Shown: positions 26,200 to 40,147 of the stretch, piece after piece
Layout: each line of letters opens with the position of its first letter
How positions within the stretch are numbered: the first letter of the stretch is position 1
The notes under the pieces: model-generated
Seen by the model: only the letters and a program-made list of their open reading frames with translations
What the model was told of the DNA's origin: nothing
Databases searched by the model: none
Assembly (NCBI GenBank): GCA_020086605.1
Contig: JACBWW010000016.1
Coordinates: 14,859,408 to 14,923,407 of the forward strand
Reading direction: 5' to 3'
From: Lanius collurio
Lineage: Eukaryota; Chordata; Aves; Passeriformes; Laniidae
Length of the DNA stretch: 64,000 bases
Position numbers and translations under genes: made by a program

Positions 26200-29100
26200 A
26201 CATGGACAGTGATTCCTTCCAGAGATCACTGCCATAAAAATACAAGTTTCTAGTAATTGTCCACTCTCTTATGACATGGGTACCTATTTACACCTGCAAT
26301 GCCAGAAAAATGCCCAAAATAAAGGTACATGAGAGTACTCCGTCTGATTATAATTTGCACTAAGGAAACTGTACCTGCTTTTGGCCATGATGTGAAGCTG
26401 TAAATGGGGGGCAAATCTCAGCAAATCTTTTTAAATGCTCCTCTCTATTGGTCCACAGGTGTCAGACTCCTCGTGAATTTGAATCAAACCCCACCAAAAA
26501 CCAGCACAATGTAAATTCAAACGGCTAATAACTACAGTTTCAATGGATGTCAGCAACCATATGGAGATAAATTCATAATGTAATTAAAACAGTTCAGGAA
26601 TTCAGAAAGTGAAACACTGTATTTGCAGTTTCATTCACAGCCAGATTAAATGGTGTTATTTTTCTCATTTCATAGAAAATTTTATTCATATTTTTTGAGG
26701 AAGTGTCTATATAAGCATCTTTTTTGTAGTTCATGAAAATAACAGAGGAGTAAGACCATTTATTAACTGGAACCTGACAGCATGTACACATGTGGTCTTA
26801 TTTGCATAATTCAATTTAACTTCTGTGGAACTACAGACATGAGCAAGCACCTCACGTCTTTAAAAGTTCATAAGATCAACCTGTGTCTGTTTTTCTCCTT
26901 CAGTATTGTTAAATTTGGTCCAGTGTTACTACATGTGAGTACTGGGCTGCATAAGCACAAATTAAGTGCTGATGCTCCTTCACATACTGGTTTATACTGT
27001 AAAATAATATTTACTAACCTATAAAAATTGAAGAAAGAATGACCTTAGGCTTGATATTTTCATTACATTGAAAAATTTAACAAAAAAGAAACAAATCCAT
27101 TTTAAAGAAAGTAAGAATATGTACAGTTAAATGCCATTGTATTGACTAGGCAAGATAATGGAAAAAAGCAGTGCTTTTGTTTGTATGAGTTAGTATTCTG
27201 CAAGTAATTTTCACAATTTTAGCTATTATTTTTCTATTTATTCTCTAGAATTTAGATGAGAAAAATTAGCATTTTTATTCTTTTACACTGTCCTAAAAAA
27301 TCAAAAAGATATGTCTCCTGCACTAGAGATATACACAACATCCAGGACTTCTATTTTCCTTTTTTTATTGAACATATACTATCACAGAAACTTTTTAGCT
27401 TTGGATGAAAAATCACATCTCAATGACTTTACAGAATGTCAAAAACTGTTAGGTTAATAGAGCAGATTTTTAGCTGCTTGCCTTTATTCTCCTGAGCACA
27501 GCTTTCACTACCCCTATTTTCCTCCATTTGATCATAAGACTAGTAATAAAACTTCTTTTCACCTTAATAAAATGGAGTCAAAGCATATTATTTAATATAT
27601 TTCTATTTTATTTTAAATAGACACTGATTACTGATCTGAAAACATATCATTCTATACTGTTGTACTCTTCTGCCTAATTTTTCCATTTATATCCATTGTT
27701 GACTGTGATGGAATTATACTAGCAAAACAATATGATCCCAGCCTTGAGAAAGTGTCTCTCTGCTAGGTCAAACAATTTGCCATAATGAAAATTGCAAAAA
27801 GAAAATAAGTGCATTCACTAAACAGTCAAGAACATTGGCCTTTCTTCTCCATGCCTCATGATAACAGATTGGCCTTGCCAACTTCCATCACAAAAACATT
27901 TTTATCTGTAGAAGATTTTATAATTCTTGTTTTGAGTGATTGCTTTTAGATGACACATAGCAATAAATATGAACTTTGTTTTATTTAGTGACCAGCGCTT
28001 CTGAAAGACTACAAGCCAACTAGAGCAGCAGAATATTGAATACATAAAACTGCTATTAAAGAAGGTTAAGGCTGTGTCATAAACTATCTAAAATGTTATT
28101 ATTATTTCAAGCTCAAGCTGATATGCTGGTGTACTGTTGGGAGAAAAGAAAAGAATACAATAGCAGGAGTATTACAAAATACAAAAGCAGAGTCAGTCAG
28201 AAAAAGTCACTGTAATAACAACTCCAGTACAAAAAAAGGGCAGATCCACTGTGGGTTAGAGTCTACACCAGTGATACCATATCAAAGTCATTCTACTCCT
28301 AAACCACAGGAGATTTTCTTTCCAACTAGTAGTCTAGAAGATGCAATGATTGGTCTTGTTTGCAATTAATACAATGTGAACAAGAGCCATAATTTGGGAA
28401 CTGAAAGTTAAACTACATTTCTTCCATATTTTGTTTCCACTACTACTTTCACATCTGGAATGTAGTTGATGGTGTTCATGCAGAAGAGACAGAAAAAAAG
28501 TCCTGTTTTGTGCACAGATACTGCAGTTGGATGAACAAGCACAAGTTGTTATAGAACGTTGCCATTTAAATCACATAATGCCTACATACACACACACTCC
28601 TCTCCCACTCCCATGCAGCATTCTGGGGATAGGGAACCTTTTTGAGGTTCTTTGGCTCTTTAAGCCTTAAAAATGGTGTTGGGCATCCATCAGTGCCTTA
28701 GAAACATGATCTGATCCTGGTTACTGCTCTGTGTACCTTTATTTGCCCCCTATAAGTAGGCTCAACTATGCCTTTCAATACTGATGTCAGCGCTGTCTGG
28801 TAGGAAAAAACCCCATCATTTACCTCTCCACAAAGTTGAGGAGCAGTCTTTTCAACAGACAGAAGCCTTTATACTTTCACAGAGCTTGGCCAGAATAGAG
28901 CCTACCCCTGACATTACTTCTAGCACATTTTAAAGATCATGATATATCTCAAATCCCCTTCCAGCAGTCAAGCCCCAGTGACACAGCACCCTGGTCCTGC
29001 CCTGAGGTAGCACTTTGCCTTCACATTTAGCTTATGGATGGTCCTAACTCTTTCAGTGAAATCTGACCTGCGAACATGAGCCGTAAACAACTTGAACTTT

Positions 29101-32100
29101 TAAACTCATGTAGGAAAAAACACTGCAAAAGCCTTGCCATCCTGTTTAGATTATGCTGCAAGCCATTCCCCGAACCTCACAGGCCTACCCACACTTCCTG
29201 TAGGTGCCAGGAACTGCCAAAGGAGCCTGGGCAGCTTTGTAGGCTGCACAGCCAGCCAGGAGGAGTTTCAGCATTTGCACTCTCCTCCTGATAGCACTGC
29301 TGAGTACAACTGATGATTTCTGCACAATTGTGCTGTTGTAGCCATAATGGTTGGTGGGTAAAAGAGAGAAGATGATGATACTTGTAACAACTCTAATGAA
29401 AAATGTAAATGAGAATTATTTCTAGCCTGTGTGAATTACAAACTCTATTTATTAACTAAGTGTTATGGCCTGCAGAATGGCGTGATTCACTTGTGAATTG
29501 TACATCTGGTTAAAACAGCTGAAATTCACAATCTGATAATCTGCTGACTGTGATACTCTTGGATTTTAAATCAAGAATATGTTATTCTTCTACCCAGTGC
29601 CACAGAGAGCTAAAACCAGGGTGAAATTAATTATTTTCTACTATCTATTTGCTTATATTAACACTAATCCCATCATAATTGTTTTTTTTCAAATTACTAG
29701 CTGATGTTTTTTTTTCTCTCAGCCTTTGTATCTCTTTGAGTTTTATAATCCAGGGATCCTAGAAAGCAAAGTCTGTTCTGTAGCTGTAAAGCTGACAATT
29801 AGAGTAGAAATTTGCTACATCTACTCTGCTCAAAAAGAACCCCTCCACAAGAGAACAGAACATCTGAATGGCATCTTCAACACCTTGGCATATCTAGTAT
29901 AACTGCAATCTCGTGCCAGACACTGAAAGAATTAATTACCTAGTACCTCAGCACTGGAAACATGATTATAACAAGCAGAAAAATGTCATGTACACAGACA
30001 TGATGTGGTAACAACTTTCTACTTTGATAATGATGTAGATTTGAACTGCAATTCAGAAGTAGGGATCAGGAGGGTTTTTCTTTGTCTTCCTCTGTGGAAA
30101 GTCAAGCTCTGCACAGAAAAAAACAAGCTGATTTTTTTTTTGTGACCTCTTTTCTTTCTGTTTTTATCTTCAGTATATGTTCTACAATATGGGAAGGAAT
30201 TTGGGTGGTAAAAATGTTTTTCTTTGAAAATATTTAAATAAAAATCTATTTTTTTCTTTAAATCAAACATACTCCTTATATTATTTTTATTATAATGTGT
30301 GAAGGAGAAGATAGGAGATACTTCATATACTGATAGGAAATGCTGCAATTTTAGGTTAATCACTTTAAAAAATTATAGCTTGGTAACGAGGTTAAGAATG
30401 AAAATGTGGTCTATAAAAAAACCTTATGTGATATACATTTCAAATGCAGTTTTAATCAACCCCTTATGGAGGAGGATGAAATCTAAGTAATAAAAATGAC
30501 ATACCGCCTATGAAAATTTTAAAGTGACATGGAGTTATATCCTAAAAAGAGGCTGGATAACCTCACAAACAGTTACTGGGTATCATGTATCAGCTTTCCC
30601 AGGAAACTGATTGGGCCTGACAGTGGTTGTTACCAGCAATTTCCAGGACAGTTTCTCAGCAACAAAAATTAATGCAAGTGTTGACAGAGGTGTCTGAAAG
30701 CCATTTTTCAGTGTTATTATAATAAACCAAATTGTGACCAGATATCACACAAAAACCAGACAGATGACAGTGTCTTACAAAAGGAAAAATAAAAAAAGGG
30801 TATTCCTAATGATTTTTACTTTTTTTTAAATAAAGCTTCGTTATCACATCTAAATGCAACATTTAAAAACAAGAAGTCCCTCTCACATAAATAAGAAGTA
30901 AACCCTAGCATACTTATTATCGTATCTAGAAATGCCAAGTAATGAAGCAAGGGGCATTGGAAAGGTTGTTTTATTACCACAACTGTAGCTAACACTAGGA
31001 GCTGGGCTTCTTTTACAACAAAGAAAGAGCCCAACAAATTTAACATGACAAAAGATAAATCAGTGCTCTTGAAAAGCTATTAAGCCATAAGTGTTAATTT
31101 CCCTTAGTTAAATCTTTGCTCCATCACCTTGTTATATATGAATCATTTCATAAAAGTGAAAAAATGGTGCTTTAGAAATATTAAAGTCATAGTTTTATGT
31201 CTTCTTGAATAGGTCAGGTTCTTAAACTTTCAGTAAAGGGTATCTAAATTCAGCTATCTTTATAAAAGCTAAAAAAAGATGACAGAGTGCAGTGGAGAGA
31301 ATCTGTGAAAAATCAAGGATACAGACATATCTCAAATAGGTCTCATTGACTTTTAGAAACACTTTGAACAACAGCTGTAGCCACTGGGGTGCTGTAATGA
31401 CATAGCCCATTATAAAAAGTAACACTAAGTAAATGTAGGAGTGGAAATTTAACAATTGGACATTTAATGGCTGCAATTATGGCAAAAGAATAATGAACCT
31501 ATTAGACAGAAGAACTGGCAATTACTCTAAGGCTTATTGCAATACAGCTGTGAAAAAAGTAATACAGAAGCATGCTTAAAAATGGTTATTAAAGGGGGAT
31601 AATGCATTCTGTTTACCTTGACAGAAGCAATTTTTCTTCTGAAATGAAATGGAGCTTTTTGGCTATCAGACATGGGAGCTCAGATGTGATGGATCCCGCT
31701 ATTTAAAGGTAATGTATTTTCAGATATGCTTTTCTAGGTATAAATGATGTCTACACCAAGACTATAACATCTAGATTTATCAGTCAACAAACAGACAGAG
31801 AAAGATGTTTAAGAACATACAGAAATGAAAAATAAATAGCATGCAAAAATTTAAGGTACCCTCTAAGCAGTCTAAGTAGCTACTCTTCATGATTGGAAAT
31901 ACTAAGTATTAGTTGTCTCTATCAAAGCAGATTAGTTGCTAGACCCATTAGGCACCTTACAATATTCCCACATTGGGATTCAGATGTAATTTATTTGGCT
32001 TGCTTAATTTTCAGCTGTATACTTCCAAATGAGGGTGTAAGTGAATGGAAAGAAGTAAAGAGTAGTCCAGGTGAAACAAGGAAGGCTGTACAAGAAGGCC

Positions 32101-33427
32101 TCAATTGTCTCATATGGAAGAGTAATGTTTGATTAAAGCAGTATGTAATTTTTAAAAGTAGTTTCCTTTAGACAGCCAGAGTCAACAATTAAGGGTGGGA
32201 AGTCCGGGAAAGTTTTGGTAAAAGATACAGGGTGTATAGTTTGCCCACATATTTAGTGATCTGACAGGAATTCAGAGGACTGCCATGCCAGCCTTGTCCA
32301 GGCCTTTAACTGGTGACTGTGTTAAGCATTGTGGAAGTTAAATGTTTCACACCAGGTCATGGAATTGTTTTTAAAACATACATCCTAAGCCCAACTAATA
32401 ATCAGTCTGTGTTTTTCAGCTTTCTACTTCATTCAGTGCATCATGATCAGTTTATTAAACACAAAACTTAAATATAGATTTAGGTTGGAATGGCAGAGAG
32501 TGTAACCAAAGAAAGGGCCTCAGGGCTCGTATTTTATCATTTGGTGCAGATGACTAGAAGGAACCAAGACTTGCCTTTAAAAGGCAAAGAAAATAAGATC
32601 AACTAATTGAGGAATAGAGTCTTAAAAGACACAAACCATAGTGTCTTAGTGACCTTTCTAAGGTCAGGAACAAAATAATCAAAATCTTATGCACTAACAA
32701 AATTCTTGTCAAGGGCTTTGCTAAGATCACAGAAATGAATATGTACAAAAATAGGTTAAATCTTGGCTTAAACAGCACAATGACTAGCAATCTGTATATA
32801 TTTGGTTCAGGTTCTGGGACAAACTTTGCCCATTTTATGTAGCTATGGCTGCTCAAAGCAGTTGAAAAACTGCTATGAGGGACCATAAAAATGTTCAAGT
32901 TTGCTCTAAATTATTCAGTAAGTGATTTAGGCCCAAGGCCACTCTGTGAAGGTGGGTATGGAAAAGTGACTTTGAGCTCTGGCCATCAGTTTCCTAGCAT
33001 GAGAACTAATTTTGAGAATGAAAGGGCGAGTTGAAGATTAACTTACTGACTTAAAAAGGTGTCTGTTTAAGAGCAACATGAAATGAAAATTGAGCTATTC
33101 TTAATGTATATCAAATTTGTATAACAAATGCACTGTGGTACTTTTGTTACATGCTTTGGTTACTCTATGGAACTTGTTCAATATACACATATTCCCTGCC
33201 TACTTTCCTCAGGAAGTGTCAGTTGCTGAAAATGAGTCCCCAGATCACTGAGAGCAGAGGGCTCTTCAAAAGCTTCGGAGTGGGGACCATATAGGCTATG
33301 GAGAAACCCGTTCTAGAGATAGCAGAGAAGACCACTAAGGAGTTCTGAGATATACATAACCCTGTGTTACTTGTCCAGAGTCAGAACTCACTTACTTCTG
33401 AAATGCAGGCAGTTTATTTATTCCTAA

Positions 33428-33448
33428 AATATATAAATATATATATTT
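33428..33448. repeat. Short AT-dinucleotide repeat
   Basis: An imperfect TA/AT microsatellite (ATATATAAATATATATATATT type). Similar short TA runs occur near 12714-12727 and 56265-56275. Confidence 0.75.
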
Positions 33449-34766
33449 GCAGATGACTTGTGAGTGATAAAGTGAGAAAATACAGTATGCTAATTCCCTT
33501 GAAAAAGAAACTTTATTTACTTTAAAGTATAGCTTGAAGTTAGTGACACTTATACCATCACTTCTCAAGCAAGCCTGCCTGACAAAATGTCATGATACTA
33601 TAAATTATGTGTCTTTACCCACATATACTTCCTCCTTGTTTCCTTCATCTACCCTAAGACACTGCTGTAGAGGTTTCAGACCATTCTTACACTAGCAGTG
33701 TATTGCACCAGCATGCAAATTATACTTACATCTTTCAGTGTGCAAGTGGCTGTTTTGTCAGTGCCTCAATTATTAGAGTTCTCTCTAGACTGCAATGTAT
33801 CAGTGGTGTCTCTGGCTGAGAATGTGGTGTTTCACACTTTCAACCCAAGCATGACTAAGATTGAAGCTTAAAAAGCATAGTCTGTTTGATTAGTGTTGAT
33901 GTGCACATCAGAAACTAGTAAATAGAAAATACAAGAAGGGGAGTATGAAGGAAAGTGGAAAAAAACATACCATGAAAAAAGTGCCATTAAAGCAAGATGT
34001 TACCCTCAGTTGTCATCTGCTGAGAATATATTTGTTCACCAAGCAATAAATAAACATATCCTCAGGTTCTCTGCTTTGAAATGATGGTACAGAAAACCAC
34101 ATTGCTATTACAACTGAGTTTAGGCTATCATTTGGTTTATGGCAAAGAGAACGACAATAGGTAACTATCTCTGGGAGGAATGATTCATTCAGAAGGAGGA
34201 ATGGTATTTTGAAGACCTTCCTTCAAACTTTTCAGCTTCCCAGAGATGATGCACATTACATGAGACTAGAGAGGAATAGACACTGTCTTTGAAGAGGCAT
34301 TAACATGCAGTGCCATCTTTAAAATGTTTTAATTGCTGGTATTCAGCATTTGTATGAGTCAGACAGTATGTTTATATCAATTTTCTCTTTCTTGCTAACT
34401 TCCTTTTTCCTCAGAAATTGCTGAGAGGAGTTTGTGCTTTTTTTCTCTACAAGCTGTATATATTCATCTGGATGCCCCTCTGCTCATCATCCTTCAGAGA
34501 GAAGCCCTAGCCCTTATACCTTCTGAAACTTCTTACAGTATGTGTGGGTTTTTGTAGCATGATTTTCTTTCAAATAGTACAGAAAGTCATTGTTAAAAAC
34601 ATAAGGACTACAGCAAAGGATAAAGCAAGACTGGTAATTTTAAATCTTCTTGAATGTGTTGATATAATTGATACCTGAATTCTAAAAATTGCCATTTGGA
34701 TAGTCAATACACTAGGGACAGACACTCGAGATTATCCTATAAAGCTTCCCTTTTCCTTTTTCTTCC

Positions 34767-34785
34767 TTTTTTTTTTTTTTTTTTT
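34767..34785 (+). repeat. T19 homopolymer in a T-rich tract
   Basis: Nineteen consecutive T residues follow a pyrimidine-rich stretch (from about 34749) and precede GTTTGTTTTATTC. On the minus strand it reads as an A-rich tail of the kind left by retroposition, but I recognise no element next to it. Confidence 0.8.
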
Positions 34786-37700
34786 GTTTGTTTTATTCTC
34801 GTGCTACAGCAGACCTTTTTAAATGAGCTGTAGGTTTTCCTGGTTCATTTAGCTCCATCTGTCTGCTTCAAATATGGTCTTATTACGTGGTAGACTGTCT
34901 ACAAGCAGAAACTTTTAAATTAAATGTTACCAGAGTATGAGAGCTTGCTAACCAAGGATTTGTGCTGTTTTCCCAAGAGGTTCTTCTCAAAGAAACCTTC
35001 TCTTTTCACAGAAAACTGGGAAGAGTTCTACTTACTGTGTTGGGCCAACTGTGCAGTGAAACACAGGGCAGTTCTGGGTATCAGTGCACTCCAAGGCTGG
35101 ACCAGCACCACACAGACACCACAGCTCAGATCTGGAAGCAGGACAGTGTTGATCAAATGGCCTTGGGACCAAGCCAAGGATCCCTGCTCTGACACTGAGG
35201 GGACATTTTGGATCCAAGCTGCTTTGTGTACACCTATGTAGGTGTTTCTAAGTTGGAAGACAGAAATTCTACAAGGCAAGATGTATCTGTTGACATGGCT
35301 AAAATTACATCCAAAGGAGTGTCTGTGAAGAACACAGTGGGTAGTGAAGAAAGGCTTTAAATGGGCCGAGCAGAATACCCACAATATTCCTGCCACTGGC
35401 GACTCAGTAAGAGTGGGAAACGTCAGCTCCGGTGGCACTGACTGTGTGACAGACTCTCTTAGGTCTGGTCCATCAGAAGTTAAACATTTCCTGCCACCAG
35501 ACTATAGCATCAATTTCCTAACTGAAATAACTTATAAACCTCTGGATTCTCACTATGTTGGGGAAATAAATATGACTAATTAGCTCACATACTTTTAATG
35601 ATTGTATTTTTTTTCAGACAGTAAAAGGCAACTCTATGCATGGTTGTATTTTTTGAGAGTGCAACTAGACTATATTATTTATAAGACAAGCGCATTACTT
35701 GCTTAGATTTCTTCTATGCTTTAGAACTGGACTGGCATCTTCATAGCTAGCATCAAGATGTTGTTTTAAAAGAAAACAAATCATGCCTCCCAAAGTTTCA
35801 CAAAATTAAAGTACATCTGCAAACATCAGAAAATGTTTAGAAAGTTTGGGTAATCTCAAATTTCATGAGAATTGTTTATCCCTAATTTGCATGCATGAGT
35901 CATGTAATTGCCAATGAGTGATGAAATAGGGAAGCAGGTGGTAATGTCTGCACACTGGGTTATGAGTGGAGTGTTCTGAGGCAGGATGCTTTTCAGAGTT
36001 ACTGGAAAATGTGACAGACCAGGTTCTTTCAGTTACTGGACAAACAGAATAGATCTGAAAAAGCACTTTGACAGGCCAGCTAGAAAGCTACATTAGAAAG
36101 TCTGTTACAAAAGAAGAAAGATGATTTCTCAGATAAGAGATATGAAAGGCTCAAAAAATACAAAGGATTCTGAGGGCTCCTATATAATCTAGCTCATCCA
36201 AAGATAAGAGAATAAGGAAGATCAGAGAGATATATTTGCAATGAGTAAAAACAAAAAGTCACACCCTTTTTGTTTTGCCCAATGGCCTCATTACAAACAA
36301 AAACTACCTTGTTATAAAACTGAGATCCACTGTCTGCGTTCTTCAGGCTCTCGTATTGTGTGACATTTGCATATTCCCATAAATTTAGGCTGCCTGCACA
36401 TCTTTCTAAGCAGCATTATACAACAAAAAAGTAATGCACTAAATATCCAGTAATACATCATCCTTTTGACTAAAGACAAGAAAAGGAAAGAAAAACAGGT
36501 ACGTATTCTTCAAAAATACTGTTTTGGAAACTGACTATATAACTATGTTGTATTTCTGAAATGTTTCTAACCAGTGATTTGTACATGCTGCTCTTTTGGC
36601 TGCTAAAAGAAAAAAATTTAAAAATGAGACTAATGAGATGGAAGCTCAAATTCTTCAGATCAGCTCAGGATCAGTTCAGAAATTACCAGCACCATAAGAA
36701 CTAGACATGGAGACACTTGTAAATCCCAGGGAAAGACTGCACAGTATTTACAGTGTAAAATTCTTCACCTGTCATAAACCAAGCAATCCTGTAGGTTTGC
36801 TGACAGCCACACCACATTTCAGATTACAATGGAAATAATTAAAGCTCTCTTTATTGCTGGGTCACTAAAGTAATGAAATTCAGTAGAAGTATTGCTAACT
36901 CTACAAAGCATTCAGAAGTGCTCTGCCATTGAGATCAGTATTTCTGACTTGTCCATTTTGAAAGATGATAGCTCTGTACTGAAAGCTAAAGGCAAATGTT
37001 TTGTCATTGGCTTGTTGCATTACAAGCTCCATTTAGGACTAAACCATCCGTACAGTGACAGGAGAGAGAAACCATGTAAACCACTACAAACTTGAGAGTT
37101 GTTGTGGGATCTCAACTGTGTATGTCTCATCCTCAATGAAAGAGAGTTTCCAAGCAGCAAAGTCTTTGAATTGACTTTTGAAAATAACCTGCATAGGAAA
37201 GAAGTGAAATTCTCCCATGATTTGCTCTGAAATCTGCATTTTGTCTACCTGAACATTGAGTTTGAGGAGCTGCCTGAAAAGTGAGATCCATTTTATTGCA
37301 ACTAGGAAGCAGAACTAGCTGGAAGAACGAAATGCAAGAGGGATCTATTTGGACCAAGGCTGCTAATAGAATAATTGAAGGTGAAACAAGATCAATCAAA
37401 CATAATTTTCTTGTCTTCAGACTGTCAGTGCTCTGAAGCCTTTGAGGAAAAATGTCCCTAGGATTAAGAAATGCATTGCCAAACATGTTTTGTCATTGTT
37501 ACATCAGTACCAACTCAGGAACATACTGAAGTTCCTAGGCTTTCTGGTTGTGTCACACCTTCTGGTGCATCAGTAGATCAGTGCAAAGCAAATTAATTGT
37601 CTTGTACTTTGCTTTACATCTTCTTATGTCTCTTAATGATCAGCTTAACAAAAATCAATTCATATCCAACAAAAACCAGCCTAAAAAATTCTAGCATTTA

Positions 37701-38331
37701 TGAAATGTCAAGTAGATTTGTGCACTCACAGAATCCAGAGCATATTTCTAGACCTACAAGACTGACCTACAAAATAGTCTGGATGAAATGAGAATTCATA
37801 CAAACCACCAAATTACGAACCATTGGTGTTCAATAATCTGCTTGCATACTGCATTTCCTGCATTTCTGATTCTTATTGGATTGACTTCTGTGACCAATGA
37901 GCATAACGAGTAGCGATTGTAACTGTGTCTGCAGGAAGAGTGGAACTTGGCAAATAAAACATTCCTTGAGACAAGGTGGTTGAAAATTGCATATAGGTCT
38001 ATAGCCCTCTGCTCTTCACTACTGCTTGAAAATAGTTCTCTTTGGCTAAATTAATTTATTAATGACAATCAATTAGGATACTTGTTGCTTGTTTCTGTTA
38101 TATTCTGCAGATTTCCAGTTTAGTGCCACTGAGATATACACTTCCTGACCTTCAATACATCAAGCTAATGTATTACCACATTAAAGTAATCAGATGACCA
38201 CAGCACTTCCCACCATCTGCAATTTACTTTTACAGTGATGAGTGCAGAAGCCATCATGTTTGTGTTGTCCACTATAATAACAATCTCCTTGCTATACAGC
38301 TTTTAGTTCATTATTATAATGCAGTCATACT

Positions 38332-38354
38332 TCCCCGCCCCCCCCCCCAAAAAA
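38332..38354 (+). repeat. C11-A6 homopolymer pair
   Basis: A C-rich stretch with one G, then eleven C (38338-38348), passes directly into six A. This is a slippage-prone spot and a likely sequencing or assembly error site. Confidence 0.8.
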
Positions 38355-40128
38355 GGTGGTTGCTAAGAAAAAATTTTACTTGCTGAATACAAAAGCAAGG
38401 TCAGCTTTTATGAAAAATGCAAATGTGACACATTAGGGAGAGATGGTATCTTTTATTACACAACTAAACACAGTAAGGACAAACAGCCCAGCTTTGGGTG
38501 CACAAGGCCAAGTGAGGGTTTTTTTCCCATCAAAAATTGTACTAGCTGTTGTAATGACATATATGACTTTTTCTTGAAAACATTGCCTTCTCTGTATTCT
38601 TAGACCATCATAACAACAACAATACTTTTTCCCTTTATATGTATACAAAACTGAAACCCTGGGGATCTCCAAATTCTTTGTAATTTTTCTCTGTGTTGTA
38701 GTGTTTATTCACCTTCACACCATACACAATGCCTGCATAGATATATGGGTGCACCACACTGAAATTGCATCACAAGAATTTGATACCTGATCACAAGAAA
38801 ATGAAGAAGTTTCCCTTGTTAGAACTAGCAGAAGGAATTAAGTTAGAATGCAATGATTACAAGATTTGAAAGCTTTGTATTTTTCCAGAAGTATGTATAA
38901 GGTCACACAGCAGAAGAAATCCTAAAGATGGCTTTCTGCATGTCAGCAGCAAAATAGAATCAACTTCTAGCTCCAAGAGGCATCTAGACTTGGTCTGGGG
39001 CCATGTGCTCCCTCCAGTCATGGAGGTGACAGAGCAATGCAAACAGAAAATGCATAATAAATCAGTATATGTTTTAAAACTTATAAGCTTATCTTACAAG
39101 CTGGTTACATGATATATTCTGTTTGAAAATATTATGGATAAACTTGTGCCAGCTACAGTCCATCAATTTTATGAAATGGTATTTAATGAATACAGCAGAA
39201 TCCCATAGTATAATTACAGAAGCATCATGAATAATGAACAAAATAAAAGAAATACAACTCCAAGCATAGAACAAGCTACTGACTACACCACTTAAAAAAA
39301 GTAAAAAGAAAAAAGAGGTTGACTTAAAGAGTTACCTGCAAATATCATTCTGTAAACAAATTTGAATATAAAAGCCATACAGAGTTTTTATCCTTCAAAT
39401 TTGTATAAAGGATTTGTCATCTCTGAAATGACAATCCATTCAAAGTACAAAGGCAAGTGTGCTGAAGGTGCCTGTTTGATTTACCAAAAATACCAGGAAA
39501 TAGGGCAGAATACAGCTGAGCATAAATTCCTATGAAAAGTTATCCTCAAGTGAGTGATCACCAGGGAGCAAAATACTTGTGCCTCCACTTCATAGAGATA
39601 TCAAGGAACAATAGTGCACTTATCACTAATCAGTATCATTGCCACTCTACTCCAGAAAATTGTATTTACAGAGGCTTATTGCTTCCTTTATTTTACTGTC
39701 CCCACACATAAGACAGGCTTAGATCAGAAATGGCCCTAAACTTCCCCTGAACAGAAATAAAAATAGACAAAAAAATCCCCAAATCACTTGCCTCCCCATT
39801 CAGACAACAATTTGAAAATAAAAAGAAGTGTATTTCCTTGTGTTTTCCCACTGTACTGCCTACCACATTCAGGCCAGCATGACATACTGAAAGATTAGGT
39901 AGTTGATAGTGTGATCACCTGACAGAGCTGGCACAAAGACAGCCCTAAAGCCTGCATTTCCTTCCCAGCTGAGGTTGTCTGCCTTGGGCACTGTTCAGTC
40001 TGAGCCTGAGAACAGGATGAGCTGAGACTGCACCTGCCAGCCCTGAGCCTCCTCTGCCATCTTGCTGCTTCGAGCATCTGTCCACCGCCCGCACAGCTCC
40101 TCATGGAAGGGGAATGCACACTCACCGT

Positions 40129-40147
40129 GAGGAGGAGGAGGAGGAAG
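40129..40147 (+). repeat. GAG trinucleotide repeat
   Basis: About six GAG units, in a locally GC-richer stretch (about 39930-40340) with a few CpG. On the minus strand it reads CTC and gives a Leu run in an open frame that has no ATG start, so I do not treat it as coding. Confidence 0.75.

Larger units (their letters stand above)
22311..34766. other. 12 kb of non-coding DNA
   Basis: Uniformly AT-rich intergenic sequence with short TG and TA repeats. No open frame exceeds 114 codons and none has a recognisable motif. The segment 28618-28660 has a faint resemblance to hAT transposon ends but is too short to call. Confidence 0.65.

Noticed and set aside
28618..28660. Faint resemblance to a hAT transposon terminal sequence
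   Set aside because: Too short and no matching opposite end or target-site duplication seen.
34924..35440. Cluster of overlapping open frames on both strands
   Set aside because: Three or more registers are open together in a stop-poor patch. No frame shows a family motif or paired splice sites.
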